A stretch of DNA of 64,000 nt from Dacryopinax spathularia (GCA_037974965.1 JBBPFI010000011.1:248001-312000), one strand, 5' to 3'; counted from the stretch's first letter, positions 21,953 to 34,886 are shown. The notes: a model not told the origin generated them from the sequence alone. Translations and numbers: made by a program.

Positions 21953-24900
21953 TAGTCTACGCACACCTCCATCTACTCGCGTCATCATGATATCTCATAA
22001 GCAAGTATATTGTTCCGGCCAACGCTATGGATCAGCATTTCACCGCTCATCAACAATTTTGGTAATACATTCAAATAACCCAACCTACAGAACAGAGCAG
22101 ATTATCGTTGTACTTATTGTCGTATGCTGGATTTGTCCGGTCAAATGCGAACTCTGCATCCGCCTTTCTCGGCAACTCGCGATGGATTACTCCCGGCACC
22201 ATGCTGTTCTCGGCATCCTTGAGCGATATAGGAATGCGGTTGTACTGATTCCCGCCCCGTCACTCTTCTGGTGAAGTACGGATGGCGCTACTGAATAACC
22301 GAGCACAGCAACTCGCTCAGGAAGTGTGATTGAGACCGCCCATGTGTTGTCATGCCCGTGAATGTGCGGAAAAGAAGAACTGCGGAATCGCGTCATGACG
22401 ACCAGGGGCGACCTTATCTGTCCTCTCAGATGTCCGTGGTCCATCATTCCGTATCCTATACAGGTCCTCCTTTCCATTGCGCCGGTTTTCTCTACCAAAT
22501 ACCAGCAGAATCATGAGCACTGGGGGATCTAATGTACAACTGTATCTGATAGAGCCCCACTCTGCCGAGACATGCCTAACTTCTGGGTGCTTGCCTTGAC
22601 CTCGGCGTTTTCATCCGGATATTACAAAGGAAGGGCTTGCTGATCAGTGATCCCCAGACCGAGCCGGCGAGCGTAACATGGACGCCTCAGCTCACAAAGA
22701 CTGAGCACAGTGCTGTCATCTAACTTGACCATCGCCAGTCTCTCCAATCGATGTTTTGCCTCAAATGTTGACCTGTACCAGACGTTTCATCCATTCGGCC
22801 CTCAGACAGCGCGCTTGTCAAAATTTGAAGCGCGAATATCTCGGAATATCCTAGCAGTTAGATCTTCCTTACCACACATTACCAGTCTCCGCTATCGTGG
22901 AGCACTTACATTGGCTGCTATGGCGCCTCATCCTGTCGCCTCTGTGGTACCAGAAAAACAAAGGCGGGGCCGGTCGGGGTCTGAATGTTTCGGGCTCCGC
23001 CGCGGACATTCTAGAATAAGGCTTATCCCCAGAAGCCGTGTGGACAATGGGAAGGGCGTGAATGGAACCCGCATACATCATGGATGGGGACGGCAAACGT
23101 GGGAAGTGAAGAGAACGTCGCCCCAGGCGGTGCTCTGCCTTCTCTGATGGTCTTTTTTGACTGTTGCGGCAGCTCATTCGCCATCGAATAGTAACAACAT
23201 GCGGCTTCCGACAATCCGGCTTTTCTGTCCTATACAAAGAGTGTTGCCCCACCATGCGCTTGTGACTTCATCCGTTCTCCGGCAAGTCCCGGCCTCGGCG
23301 AGTTGCTGAATCCCGACAGACCCGAACTTATGGATGTCAGATTGTGTCAACAATGACCGACAAGGTACTACATGGGCGAGTTGTGCCTTGTCCGCTGGCG
23401 CAATACTTCTTCGCGGCCGCACTAATGGATTTTGCACTCTCTCTGTGTGCGTGCCTGGTTGGAATCTGAGTGCAGTGATTGGCCAGGTAAGACCGTATCG
23501 CAACCAACTGTATCAGCATGATCGGACACAGCTTCACGAAACCCCTATTACGTTCTCCCGCAAGCCCGCTTGTCGCGATAACCGCACTAGCCGCGGCAGG
23601 ACAGGCCCTGTGAGTTGGTATGTCCCTCAGCCCACCCTCAATGTCTGACACGTTGTTCTGGATCAATAGCAAAACCCACAACAAGTGGTTTGTTGTTGCC
23701 CAAAATCTCTTCTTTCGGAAAGGATTCCCAAGTTCCATTAGGGCTTGCCCTGATGCCCTGGCGATCTTCTCCCCCCCTGCCCCCCTCACTACAATCCGTC
23801 GGCGTCCCCACAGCAGGAGCATCGGGGGTTGACATACGCGCCGCTGTCGGAAAAACGTAGGAACAAGATTACGTCGATGGCGTTTATCCGGAGAACAGAG
23901 CGGAAAAGGGTAGGAGGGTAATGTGACGCTTGCTGAGGGGGCCAGTCCTATGCGCGCGGCCCCGCGACGCATGTTCCTTTGTTCAGATGACCGCCAATCC
24001 CGCAGGTAACAGACCGGAGACAGTTCTTCCCTTCTCATTCCGATCACTCACTGGTAGCAGAGGACCCCACCCTTGCGATATATAGATAGAGGATTGCCTT
24101 TCTGGATGAGACGCCGGTCAAACTCACAGCTCAAGGCAGGTCCGGGGCATGGGGCGCGAGGCGTGCGCAGGTCCATACGCCCGTGAATTCGTAGAATTCC
24201 GAGACATGCGTGATAGGATAAGGCAGATGGGGTTGTGTGGCATGATTGCAGGCTTCTGCGCTTGGCGGATCTTCTTTTCCGATGTTCTGCTGGTACTCCT
24301 CGACTTCTACCTTCGTGTAGACTCGGAGCGACATGGGAGGTTGGGTTTCCATCCCATTGTGCTGGGTCTGCCGCATAGCGGCTGTACAGAGCTTCTGGAG
24401 TCACCGAGCCCTTGCACATGCCTCTCGCAGCTGGCCGGGCTCCCAGCGGGCCGTCCCAGGCGTAATCCCGCTTTGTAAGATGCGAGTCTAACGGGAAGTG
24501 CCGAGGTTGCGACCCCCTGTAGCACCTTTAGCCCTAGTTACTCACAACATGCGCGATCCCGTGGGTTGAGGTGGAGCATGACATCGAGAGATCATCCATC
24601 GTCCCAATATCGCATGTCGTACCGGATGCAGTGGGTGCCCTGAGCCACGTGTAACTGCAAGTTTGATCCTTGGCCGCAATCGGGTACCCATCGGGAGCGG
24701 ATACAGACGAATCATTCAGTCTAGGGAACTGAGTTCATGTGTGACGGCATTAGCCGTGCAACCACATATCACCCACAAGATCCTAAGCAACGAGTTAATG
24801 TGACATAGAGTTGTGGAGAGGAAAAGGAGGGCCGAGTCATAGGCGGATCCTTACTAGCCGTCTCGGCGTCCGAGACGCCGAAAACGCCTCCCTGTGAAAA

Positions 24901-26162
24901 CATCGACTGGGAGCTCAGATGTCGTCAGCGGTCGTCAAGCACCGCCAAAAATCAGGACATTGCGATCTCGCAAATTAGACACCCTCATTCATCCCGATTA
25001 ACGCAGCGTACCTTCGGCAAAGGGCGCGCCCTTCACCGAGTCCAACGCTCTGGGCTTGCTCGCGCATAACATCTGCCGTTCTGGCAGCGACCGATGCGAG
25101 AAGGGGCGCAGAGATAAGATTATGGGGTGCTTCATGGCGCTTAATTGGCGGGATAGGCGTGCGGGGGAGGCGAATCATCTAGGGATGTTGCTAACGGATC
25201 AATGGGAGCTGCTTACCTGCATTCCCCGGGTGATGTGCCGGACGTGCCGGAACAGTGGTAGGCTCGGTCGCTCCGATATCTTGGCACACGTAGAATTTAG
25301 CACATCAAAACTCGCCGCAATACTTTGTGGAGCGCGCTAATCTCTGCAATAATGCTGTTGTGCAGATTCGGTTTTGAGGTTAGCGTCGCCTCCAAAACAG
25401 AAAGGGGCACCACAGTACTCGAAGCCAAAGAGAGTCCGCGCAGAGACAGTCCGGGACCTGATTTTTTCTCTGGGGTTGTTTCGGGGTCCCTGCCCTTTCG
25501 TTTCGACCTTCCTTCCGGTGCACATGTATATGGCCTAAGCTGCGGACCTATCAGATCGCTCGCAATCAACCCGCTGTATTGTGAGGCGATAGAGTAATCT
25601 GCCCTGGGAACGGCATTATGGCTGTTACTGTTTCTATCTGGTTGGCCGACAGGCTGTGATCATGCTCTGATGTGATAAACAACAAGGCTCTCTGATCCAC
25701 GCTTCCCGAGACTAAATCCGCACGGTTGGGCGAGAAGGCAAGGAATGGACCGTCCATTCAATCAACCCTTGCCATCTTTGTTCGTTCTGCGATGCACTTC
25801 GCGATGCCTCCTCTTCGTGGTCGGCAAGCACCGTCCTAGGCGGAAGCACTCTTGTTCGGACGCCCACAGACCTCTTCCCGGGGTTGCACGACGCCTCTCT
25901 TCTCTCTGCCACAGCGCCATGACATTCCGAACCGCGGCAGGTCCCTGGATGGCCCCCATTCCCTTCCCCGTACAAGGCGCGATTGTAATACGCAACACAG
26001 CTCCTCCAGGTACGTTTGGCCTTTTTTGTAGCCCCACTGCCCGGCGGGTACTTATACTCCCCCTGCTCCCCCCGCAGATGCATTCGCCACACTACCCCTC
26101 GCCGGACCCCTCCCTCCCTCTGTGGTTCTGCGTAGCCGCAATCCCCGCTCCCCTCACCCTCC
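21953..26162. other. 4.2 kb gene-free region upstream of the WOPR regulator
   Basis: I find no frame with a recognisable domain on either strand. The longest open frame (minus, about 23337-24047) has no domain-like composition. A small imperfect palindrome, TCGGCGTC-CGA-GACGCCGA, lies near 24862-24880. The stretch is best read as a very long promoter or 5' leader for the gene at 26163. Confidence 0.5.
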
Positions 26163-28082
26163 ATGCTCTCCGCTACAGTCACCCCCTCCTCCCTCCGTAG
26201 ACCTCGGCGCGACAGAACCAAGACTGCCCGACAACGACCGACGCTGACGGGTGTACACATTTCGAGCACGTATGACGCTCTCTGTGTACTGAACGGCGTC
26301 CGACTGGGTCTGCTTAAGGTGGGTCCACAGTATTGAGGTCCCTTGCGGCGAGGTGGCTGACGTTGAATGGCCCTTTGTCCGCCATGTGGCGCGTCTAGCC
26401 TGTCGAGCGCCGCCTAGACCCGGATGAACGTGAAGACATCCAATCCGGTTACGTTTATGTCTACGAAGAAAGCCATGGGTCAAAGGCTCGCCAGGGCATC
26501 GAGCGTTGGACGGACGGAAAACGCTGGGTAGGCGCAATCTTGAACTTCTCCGACATCCCAGCTCACGCCCCTTCGCTCGGAATAGTCTGCCAGTCGTTCG
26601 AAAGAAGTGCGTTTTTCAGACCAGTCCTCGGTCTCCCGTCCTGATCTCGATTTCTTGCTCTTCACCAATAGAACTTCCTGTTTTACGAGGAAAACAGCGC
26701 GGGGAGTGAGGATGCTGACGGACCTGAGCTCGACACGTCACCTGCCTCCGATGATCCCAAGTACGTCACCTGAACCCAGAGTGCAGATGTCCGAGGGACT
26801 AATCGCCGCCATCAACAGTGTGGCCTTAATCGATTACATGACTGCGTCCGACGCGCCGGGTCGTCTCACTAAGATGACATTCTCGTCGTGGGTTAAGCTG
26901 CCCGGGGATCCCCCGGATCTCAAGCGCAAGTGGCTTCTCGTCTGCTACTGGCAGAAACCGCATGTCAAGACCCTTCCGAAGGCTTACGAGTTGGAAATAC
27001 TGCTGGATCTCGACATCCCACGGGGCATGTTCTTCTCCTCACGGGCCGGGAAGAACAAGCAGCAAGGTCTACCGGCCGCTGGTACCGCTTACGATGCCGT
27101 CTTACGCCGTCCTACCGACCTGGAAGCTCTTCGTTGGCGGAAAGCACAGTACTATGCTAACGGAGGCCGCGCTCCCCTTCCTGTGGGACCTGGTACGCGG
27201 CCAGAGGATGCGCCTGACCAGTATGCTGGACGCGGGGCTTGGGTGCCCGTGGAGCAGCCAATCCCGGGACCAAGTCTTACGGATGCCAGATTCCGGTATC
27301 ACGATCAGCATCAGCGGACGTTCCCGCATCATCGGACGCGACGCGACGAGCTCGAGGACATCCCCATTACGGAACGACCCCCTCATTGGCGTCCTAACGC
27401 TGGGCAAGGAAACCAGGCAAATGGGAACGCAATCGCCAGTATGGCTACGAGCTCTAGTTCCAGCTCGGTCGCCGGTCCTCGTAGCCCTTCCTACGGTGAA
27501 TCTGGAAACAGGGAAAGAGCAAGGGAGTCGAGCCCGCCGAGTCGGTATTCGGAAAGGGATCGCTATGTCTCCAGTGCCCAGGCTCCTCGCGCCCTCCCTC
27601 CTCCATCGACATTCACCTCTTGGCCTCCCCCATCCGACTGGCGGCCGATGCATGCGATTTCGTCTGTTCGGGATCAGCCCCCCATCCCTCGCAGTGCTGG
27701 TCACCTCCCGCCGCCGTCTTCAGCAACTGTGGGACCTCTTACTCCCGGTTCGGACGCCTCTCCACTGCCGTCCTCGTCTTATCCATATCCTCGTGCAGGT
27801 CCACCTTCCGATTATTATGCTCGGGGCTCTGCCCCGCCTACGCCGCCGTATGCGAATATGCCGCAAGCTCACCCCACGCGGAGTATTCGAGAGCTAGCCC
27901 TGGCCCCTAGTCCGAGTCCAGCGGAGCGTACTCTTCCTCCGCTGAGCGCGTCACTGAGAGGATGGCCCAGCAACAGGACTGACTACGATGGGAATGTGAT
28001 CATGGGGTTCGATCGTGCGTTTGGCACCCGGGGAGTAGGCACCCAGAGCACCTTGCCCCACGTGCAAGGGCTACGATTATGA
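26163..28082 (+). CDS. WOPR-domain (Gti1/Pac2) transcriptional regulator, 552 aa
   Basis: Member of the fungal family of Wor1, Ryp1, Sge1, Gti1 and Pac2, DNA-binding regulators of morphology, mating response, gluconate uptake or virulence. Exons are 26163-26318, 26399-26527, 26586-26606 (21 nt), 26672-26760 and 26819-28082. Joined, the first WOPR block runs from residue 27 to about 110: PTLTGVHISSTYDALCVL, VRLGLLKPVERRL, GYVYVYEE, GIERWTDGKRW, then SASRSKENFLFYEE across the micro-exon. The second block is residues 146-176 (GRLTKMTFSSWV, KWLLVCYWQK). The C-terminal two thirds is disordered, rich in Pro, Ser and Tyr, ending in an LPPLSASLRGWPSN motif. None of the single open frames shows the domain; only the spliced product does. 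Nuclear. It stands alone between long non-coding flanks. Confidence 0.87.
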
Positions 28083-31000
28083 TGCAGCATGGGGTGAATC
28101 CGCGCTAGCCCGGCTTTGCGCGAAGAAAAGCTATGCTGCTGGATCTTTCCGATTTTTCTGTGCTTACGAAGAGTGTTGTACTATACGGGACGAAGCGCTG
28201 CGGAAGGGGGTCGCCCGCGCGGCACGGATGCCTGCACGACATGCACGGCATGTGTCATCGCAGAAGGGGGCAGAGGATGCAGGCCGAAATCCGATCAAAA
28301 CCGAAAGAAGAGGTGCAATTTGACCGGGTAATGGAATATCTAGTAATATCATTCTGCAGGATTACCACAGGTTTGATGCGCCGTGAAGTGCTCAGAATTT
28401 GAGCATCTTCTGCATCAGCCGGCACGGAAGTTCCGGCATGTGATCCGGTACGTGTGTATGGTACGTTCGATAAAGACTAGGAAGGTGGGTAAGGGTTTCT
28501 GCGATGATGGTGATGGTCGCAACATACCATCAATTGCTTGTCACTTTATTGCTCATTGATCAATATTTCTCCATTGATGCCGAGATAAACCAACATACTT
28601 ATCTGATTCTCCGTTGAAAACCCCATTGTATTCTGTTATTATCAAATTGGGCAAAACCCTAAGTAATGTCTATCTCCTGCATCCAGTCTAAATCCTTTGT
28701 GCATACCCAAACTCTTCCTAGTCCTGGATAGTAAGAAAACAAGAAAAAGCAAGAAAATGTTTCCAAAATTTGTGACTTTCCAAAGCTGGGTCATTAGATG
28801 ACACACAGCCCAGTCATAACACCCCACCCATCTCCGGCTATCCAGAAGACAGCAGAAAAAACAGGCAGGGCCTTTCCCCAAATGGGACTCTGCTCCGGCT
28901 TCGGAGCAAAGACAGGGAAGACGGGAGAACGACGATTGCTTTTGAACAGATATGGAAAGCGCTGAGAAGTCGAGGGTCTTTATATCCTCCGGGATGGTGC
29001 ACGGGACACAGGCTGGATTATTGGGGCACGGACGTGTGATTACATAGAGATGAAGTTGCGAGGGAGGGGGAATGCACGGGAAGGATGGGATCCAGTGGCC
29101 GGGATGCGGTGATGAGGCGTGCCCGGAGAGCGGTGATGATGAGCTTGGCGCTGATCCGGCGGCATAGACAGACGGGATGACGGCACGAGGCGCGAGCTTG
29201 TACCGCGTTTGGGATGGCTGATGACTAGACCGTTGATGGAAAATCGTACGAGGAAGGCGCTTCGCTTATTACAGCCCAGCAATTTCTGTATGAGAGCGGT
29301 GCGATCGACATAGTAAGGCACGCCGAGAACCGAAGGAGTGGAAAATGAGCAGATCAACGGGATGCACGGCCTTGATCAAACCCGCCGACGACTGCTTGGT
29401 TTCCTGGCTGGAACGAGGCCGCCCGCCCTTAGTGTCACGCACGATGACTGTCCGCTTTGTCTTTTAGCGAGGGAGATCGTTGAAGGATGCAAGCTGCTGG
29501 AGATGGCCCTTCGATATAGACTGTATCGCGGCCCGCGAAGGAGGAGCAAAACCAGCAACAGAACGGCGAATTCTTACAGCCCATGAGAGCCACGCTCCCC
29601 AAGAATCGGGAAGTGGGATGGATGTGATGAAAGGTGTTGATTAACGCGATGGCAACAAGACGGAAAGCGTGGTGAGATTGAGCAGGTACACCCATGATGC
29701 AAAGCCTCGGCAGCCCCAATAACATCCCTCCCTATCGGAGACACAGCGTGCAGGAGGACTCGTCATCCCTGTAGCCTTCCCGACCGTCTCGCACGTCTCG
29801 AACGTTTCGTTCCAGAGAGCCGTTCATCTCTTTCAGCACATAGCACACCATTCTTCATAGTTGACCGCCTCGCCTTCAACAGCTGACTTGACAGCGTACC
29901 AAGATCGACTTAGGACTGCCGTATAGCCACGATTTGGAAGGAGAGGACCATTAGCCGTGTACGGACCAATTCGAAGTACGTGGTACCCGGTACCCGTGCG
30001 TCGAGTGTCGGGGAACGGCTGATGCTCTGCGTGACGTTGGGACAGAGTGATATATGGCGCATGAGGTCAGGTTGGGACTCGTCGAGCTTGGAAGGCATTT
30101 TTGCGTGTCCATAGGGTGGATGGACGAGTATAACGAGAGTCCTTCCAAGTACTGACCGCTGGGGCGGACGGGGCGGAATACGAGCTCAGGTAGAACCCGC
30201 CCCGTACTCCATCTCCAGTCCGAGGAGTTCGTATCGCTCGATGAGTGTGTAGCGAGCAATGTGTAGCAAGCAAAGATGCGCTCAGCTTCGGGGAGGGTTC
30301 GGAGTGGGTCGGGATGATTGGTTGGGGCTTGATCTTGTCTGATAACCTCAAGAGCGAGGAGATAAGGACGTCCGGAAGAGGTGCTCGGTGCTCGGGTCCT
30401 CGGAGAATACCGAATTAGCAAGGCATAATGGCGGGAGGCGATATCCATCCTCCTCACAGCCATGCCAGTAGATAGGCCGGACAACGACAGAATCGTTCCT
30501 GTCGTGCGGCAGATTGATGGTCAGCTGGAGGGAGCGCTTGGTCCAGTTCGGCAAGGGGCTTCTTCCTCCTATGTAGCCGTCGATCCTCGCAAGCTGTGGT
30601 CGGAAGACCGATCCAGAGCGCGGCAGGAAACGTCTGCTTAGTCCGTCGGAGCAGAGGACAACATTCGGAGAGCAGGAAACGCAAGAGGGAGCGTAGAAGC
30701 CGAATAAGCAGAGCAGCATGCAGCACGCAGCCAGGCAACGGAGCGAGTCGGACTGCAGCCTGGCAGACGTGACCATGCAGCCCACCGCGCGATCTTCGGA
30801 AGAGCGTACTACAGTAGTCCAGTGGAGGAGCAACACCTTGGATTACTACTGGGGAGATCAGCTTTGGCGAACCTGGTAGCGTGACATTTGGCTCTGGACT
30901 TGACGTCCACCGGCCGAGTAAAACATGCATGTACCGAGCCGTATACGCTCGAGCGTGAGTGGTGAGTGGGAGCGCCGAACGGGGCGCGGGCGGCTATCAA

Positions 31001-31739
31001 GAATGTGACGAGGTGGGCGTCTTTATTCGGGATGGGATCGGCCAGGACAGGATGCGCAAAACAAAGCCAGACACTCCAGGCGGTTAGGCGTTGGGGCAGG
31101 GTCGGGACGGCCCTGAAAACAGATGTTTTGTTGGGTATATGCAGCCAACGCGGCCAGATAGTACAGCATGAGGAGGATATGAGATTATGCGTAAATTTGA
31201 GCCGTTATCAACCAACAGAGCAGTTATCTCGTAGCCACACAACCATAGATCCAAGCCGAGCCCGAGTAACCGTTCATCGAGACCAAAGCGCTCAAGCAGC
31301 CAAAGTCTGAGCGTCTCCATCACTCCCCTTTCGCGCTCTTCGGACATTTCCTCGCTGATCGCCGCCACCAAAGCGGCCCCCCAGTGTGCGGAGGGTCGAT
31401 CGGAGATGGCCAAGGCGGGGCGGAACGCGCCCAATTATTTTTCGAGACCCCTACGAGATGGACGGCACCAATTTCTGGAGCTGGGCGGGATGGGCGCGTA
31501 ATCATCCGCTTGTCGTGACCTGCTGCTGCGTGAAGGAAGGTGATCCGCGGTTTACTCTACCTTTCCTTCCTTCGTACGCTCAGTGGAAAGAGCATAATAC
31601 AGAGACAGACTCGAGGGGGGTCGCTCTTTCCTTGTCACTTTCCACCACTCGCTCCCTCGTACTTACTCCCTCACCCTTCACTCCTCCTCGCTGCTCGCCG
31701 ACCGCTCGCTTCCCTCGCACGACAGCAACGACAGCAAAG
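28083..31739. other. 3.7 kb gene-free region
   Basis: No supportable gene on either strand. The stretch 28550-28900 is locally more AT-rich. A perfect short hairpin TGCTCCG-GCTT-CGGAGCA occurs near 28890-28907. Minus-strand frames between 29950 and 30930 overlap one another and show no domain. The last 300 nt are the leader of the fatty acid hydroxylase, rich in C and T. Confidence 0.45.
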
Positions 31740-33070
31740 ATGGCCGCCCCACTCAAAGGCAAAGCGCGCGGCAAGATCTACACCGCACAAGACGTCCTCG
31801 TCCACTCGACCTCCTCCGACTGCTGGGTCACCCGTGCCGGAAAAGTCTACGACGTCAGCACATTCATCTACGACCACCCGGGCGGGGAAGAGTTCATCCT
31901 CCGGTACGCCGGGAAAGACCTAGGGGAAGCGATGGACGACCCGGAGGAGCATGTGCACTCCGATAGCGCGTATAACATGCTGGATGAGTTTTGTATTGGC
32001 AGGATTGGGACGGAGGCTGCTGTGGTTAGTGAAGATTGGATCCCGGAGGAGGACTTCCATCCGGAGGATACGGACACGAGGGACGATTATGAGAAGACGC
32101 AGTTTTTGGACTTGTCAAAGCCGCTTTTGGCTCAGGTGTGGTTCAGCAACTTCAGGTTCGTCCCTGCTCCACCTTCGTACTCTCTTCCACCTCCTCCCCT
32201 CACCCTCCCCCCCTCCTCCTTTTCCGTTACCGCCTGCTACTTGTTGTCCGAACCCGCGCTCACTCGCTTCGCTCGTTCGCGCCCCAGCAAACGTTTCTAC
32301 CTCCAACAAGTCCACCAACCACGCCACCTCTCCCAATCCGCGCGCATGTTCAAATGGGACATCCTCGAAATGTTCACCCTCACGCCCTGGTACGTAGTGC
32401 CAATGATCTGGCTGCCCATCGCGGCGTACCTCGTCCGCCTGTCAATCCAGCAATTCTCCGACCCCACCGCCTACTACTGGCCTAACACGGCGCTGTTGGC
32501 GGCGAGCGAGCCGAAGCTGCAGTGGCTCCCCGCGCCCGTGAAGACGCTGCTCTGCTTCGGGCTGGGGAACCTGGTGTGGACCTTCTTGGAGTATCTGTTT
32601 CATCGGTTTGTGTTCCATGTGGATTCGTTGTTGCCCGATCATCCGATCGCGCTCACGATACACTTTACGATGCACGGGATCCACCACTACCTCCCCATGG
32701 ACCGGTGCGTCTCCTCTCCCTGCCCACCCCACCCTGCACATATATCAATCCCAAGACTAACAACCCTCCCTCTCGCAGCCTGCGCCTCGTCATGCCCCCA
32801 GCACTCTTCACAGCCCTCTCCCTCCCCTTCACCCGCCTCGCCTACCTCCTCTTCCCCCCCGCCGTCGCGAACGGCATAATCAGCGGGTCATTCACATTCT
32901 ACGTCCTGTACGACACGATGCACTATGCCCTCCATCACACGCGGCTTCCAAGTTATGTGGCGGAGATGAAGCGGTATCATCTGGCGCATCATTATAAGAA
33001 TTTTGAGCTGGGGTTCGGGGTGACGAGCAAGATGTGGGATTATGTGTTCGGGACTGTGTTGGGGATCTGA
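31740..33070 (+). CDS. SCS7: Fatty acid 2-hydroxylase (sphingolipid alpha-hydroxylase), 374 aa
   Basis: Hydroxylates the very-long-chain fatty acid of ceramides at carbon 2, in the ER membrane. Exons are 31740-32155, 32288-32704 and 32779-33070. The N-terminal cytochrome b5 domain occupies residues 12-90, with the haem histidine motif YDHPGGEE (His46) and the second haem histidine in EEHVHSD. After a linker comes the di-iron membrane hydroxylase domain with its histidine boxes: HRFVFH, HGIHHYLPMD, HYALHH and YHLAHHYKNFELGFG. Membrane segments flank the first box (TLCFGLGNLVWTFLEYL) and precede the third. The length matches yeast Scs7 (384). The ATG at 31740 starts the b5 domain directly; an open frame continues upstream but lacks b5 or domain-like sequence. 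It is convergent with LEU2. Confidence 0.95.
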
Positions 33071-33746
33071 GCGCATTTGCGACCTGGCTCTCTGCCTCTC
33101 TGTCTCTTCCTTTGTCCGTCTCTTCCTCTCTCCATTCCGGACTTTCTATCACAATTTCTCTCCTTCGGGGCTGGCTCTCTGCCCTCGTGGGTGAGGATTG
33201 GGTTGGGCGGACCGGGTGCAGCGTGCGGTGGCGAGGAGTAGGCCCGCGCGCGAGGAGCGCTGCATACCAAAATGACTTTTAGATAGATTTTTCGCTCGTT
33301 CGGTTGTTATTTTAGAAGAATGCACTCCGCTCTCTTTTGCATGCTACACTACACTGCACTGCCCTGCCTTACACTAAACTAAACTACTGTACTCGTCACG
33401 CGCGCTCGAACGGTCTGGCTGCATATATGCAGACGGCCTGCAGCATCCATTTCGAAATTGGCAGTTCGCACACCCGCTTCGCACACTTTCGCATGCTCAC
33501 GCTCTCGCGCACTCGCATGCTCGGGATTGCTTTCGACATCATTCATTGCAAGTCGGTACAAGGCCCAAAAACCCATTACAACAACAACCGACGGGGCGCG
33601 CCCAGCACCTGCCCGGGGCGCCGTATCTACAGCATCTTCCGTACACACTCAAGCAGCATCCTCGCTCGCTCCCTTAACGCCCGCTGGCTCGCTCAACGCT
33701 CGCATTGCCACTCAAGGCTCGCATGCTCGCCCGCTCGCCTGCTCGC
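33071..33746. other. Convergent 3' spacer between FA2H and LEU2
   Basis: About 680 nt with no gene. It is pyrimidine-rich and holds loose repeats of CTCGC, GCTCG and GCATGCTC. Confidence 0.45.
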
Positions 33747-34886
33747 TTAGAGCTTAAGCTCCTTGAGCAGCGGGGTAATCGTGCTGATGACCGCGTCGCC
33801 CACATCCTTCGTCTTGAAGCTTCCACCCAGATCAGCCGTGAACGCCTCGAGCCCTCCGTTCGACTTGTAGTCCAGCGCCTTGCTGACGGCCTTCTCGATG
33901 ACCTGCGCGACGGGCTCGAGCCCGAGCGAATACCGGAACATCATTGCCAGCGAAAGGATCGTCCCGACGGGGTTGGCGATGCCCTTGCCCATGATGTCGG
34001 GTGCGGAGCCGTGGATCGGCTCGTACAGACCGAAGGTCTCGCCCTTCGAGTCGGGTGGGCCGGACAGCGCGGCGGAGGGAAGGACACCAATGGAGCCGGG
34101 GACGACGGCGAGCTCGTCGGAGAGGATGTCGCCGATCTGGTTGTCGCAGACGACGATGCCGTTCAGCTTTTTAGGGCGCGCGGCGAGGATCATTGCGGCC
34201 GCATCGACATAGGTGTGGTCAAGCGGGACGGTAGGGTACTCCTTGGCGAAGATGTCGGTGACGACTGTGCGCCACAGACGGGAGGAAGCGAGCACGTTGG
34301 CCTTGTCGAGCGAGTGGACGGGGGTAGGCGGGTTGGTCTTCATAGCGAGCTCACCGGCGAAACGCGCGATCCGCTCGACTTGCGACTTGGAGTACTTGTT
34401 CACGTCCCATGCGGCGGGGTCCTTGTCGTCCCAGTTGGCCTCGACGTGCTCGCCGAAGTAGATACCGCCGACGAGCTCACGCAGGAGGATGATCTCGGTG
34501 CCTTGGGCGATCTCGGTCTTCAGTGGCGACTTCTCGACCAGAGAGGGGGAGGGGAAGAGGACAGGGCGGATGTTGGCGTAGGCATCGACAGCCTTACGGA
34601 TCCCGAGCATGGCAACATCGGGGCGGATGGGGGCAAGGCCGTACTTGGGGTGGCCGACAGCACCCATGAGCACGCAGTGAGCCTGCTTGCATGCCTCGAC
34701 GGTGGAATCAGGCAGAGGCTGCCCGTTGAACTCGATACCGGCACCGCCGAACGGGTGCTCGGTCACCTCGAACTTGTACTGCGGCAGGTGCTCGATGATC
34801 ACGTCCAGGATCCGCTTCGCCTCAGCGACGACCTCGATACCGATGCCGTCACCGGGAAGGAGGACGATCTTCTTAACGCTGGACAT
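33747..34886 (-). CDS. LEU2: 3-isopropylmalate dehydrogenase, 379 aa
   Basis: Third step of leucine synthesis: NAD-dependent oxidative decarboxylation of 3-isopropylmalate to 2-ketoisocaproate. Intronless, rare in this window. Residues 4-17 form the IVLLPGDGIGIEVV nucleotide-binding start. IRPVLFPSPS and LLRELVGGIYFGEH hold substrate-binding arginines and the family E-L-GG-YFG motif. VDAAAMILAARP and CDNQIGDILSDE supply the metal-binding aspartates (DN-GDILSD is the family signature). GLYEPIHGSAPDIMGKGIANP is the adenine-binding loop. The length is typical (yeast 364). The start is the first in-frame ATG next to the metabolic core. The upstream region has half-site-like CCGG motifs, but no perfect Leu3 site was seen. 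A 398-aa open frame on the opposite strand is a shadow of codon bias. Confidence 0.97.
   Translation of the reverse strand: MSSVKKIVLLPGDGIGIEVVAEAKRILDVIIEHLPQYKFEVTEHPFGGAGIEFNGQPLPDSTVEACKQAHCVLMGAVGHPKYGLAPIRPDVAMLGIRKAVDAYANIRPVLFPSPSLVEKSPLKTEIAQGTEIILLRELVGGIYFGEHVEANWDDKDPAAWDVNKYSKSQVERIARFAGELAMKTNPPTPVHSLDKANVLASSRLWRTVVTDIFAKEYPTVPLDHTYVDAAAMILAARPKKLNGIVVCDNQIGDILSDELAVVPGSIGVLPSAALSGPPDSKGETFGLYEPIHGSAPDIMGKGIANPVGTILSLAMMFRYSLGLEPVAQVIEKAVSKALDYKSNGGLEAFTADLGGSFKTKDVGDAVISTITPLLKELKL

Noticed and set aside
23337-24047. 236-aa minus-strand frame in the 4.2 kb desert
   Set aside because: Amino-acid composition and lack of any motif suggest chance; other frames over the same stretch are equally open.
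28890-28910. Short perfect hairpin TGCTCCG-GCTT-CGGAGCA as a terminator
   Set aside because: Bacterial-type hairpin terminators do not apply to nuclear fungal genes, and no gene ends here; noted only as a local structure.
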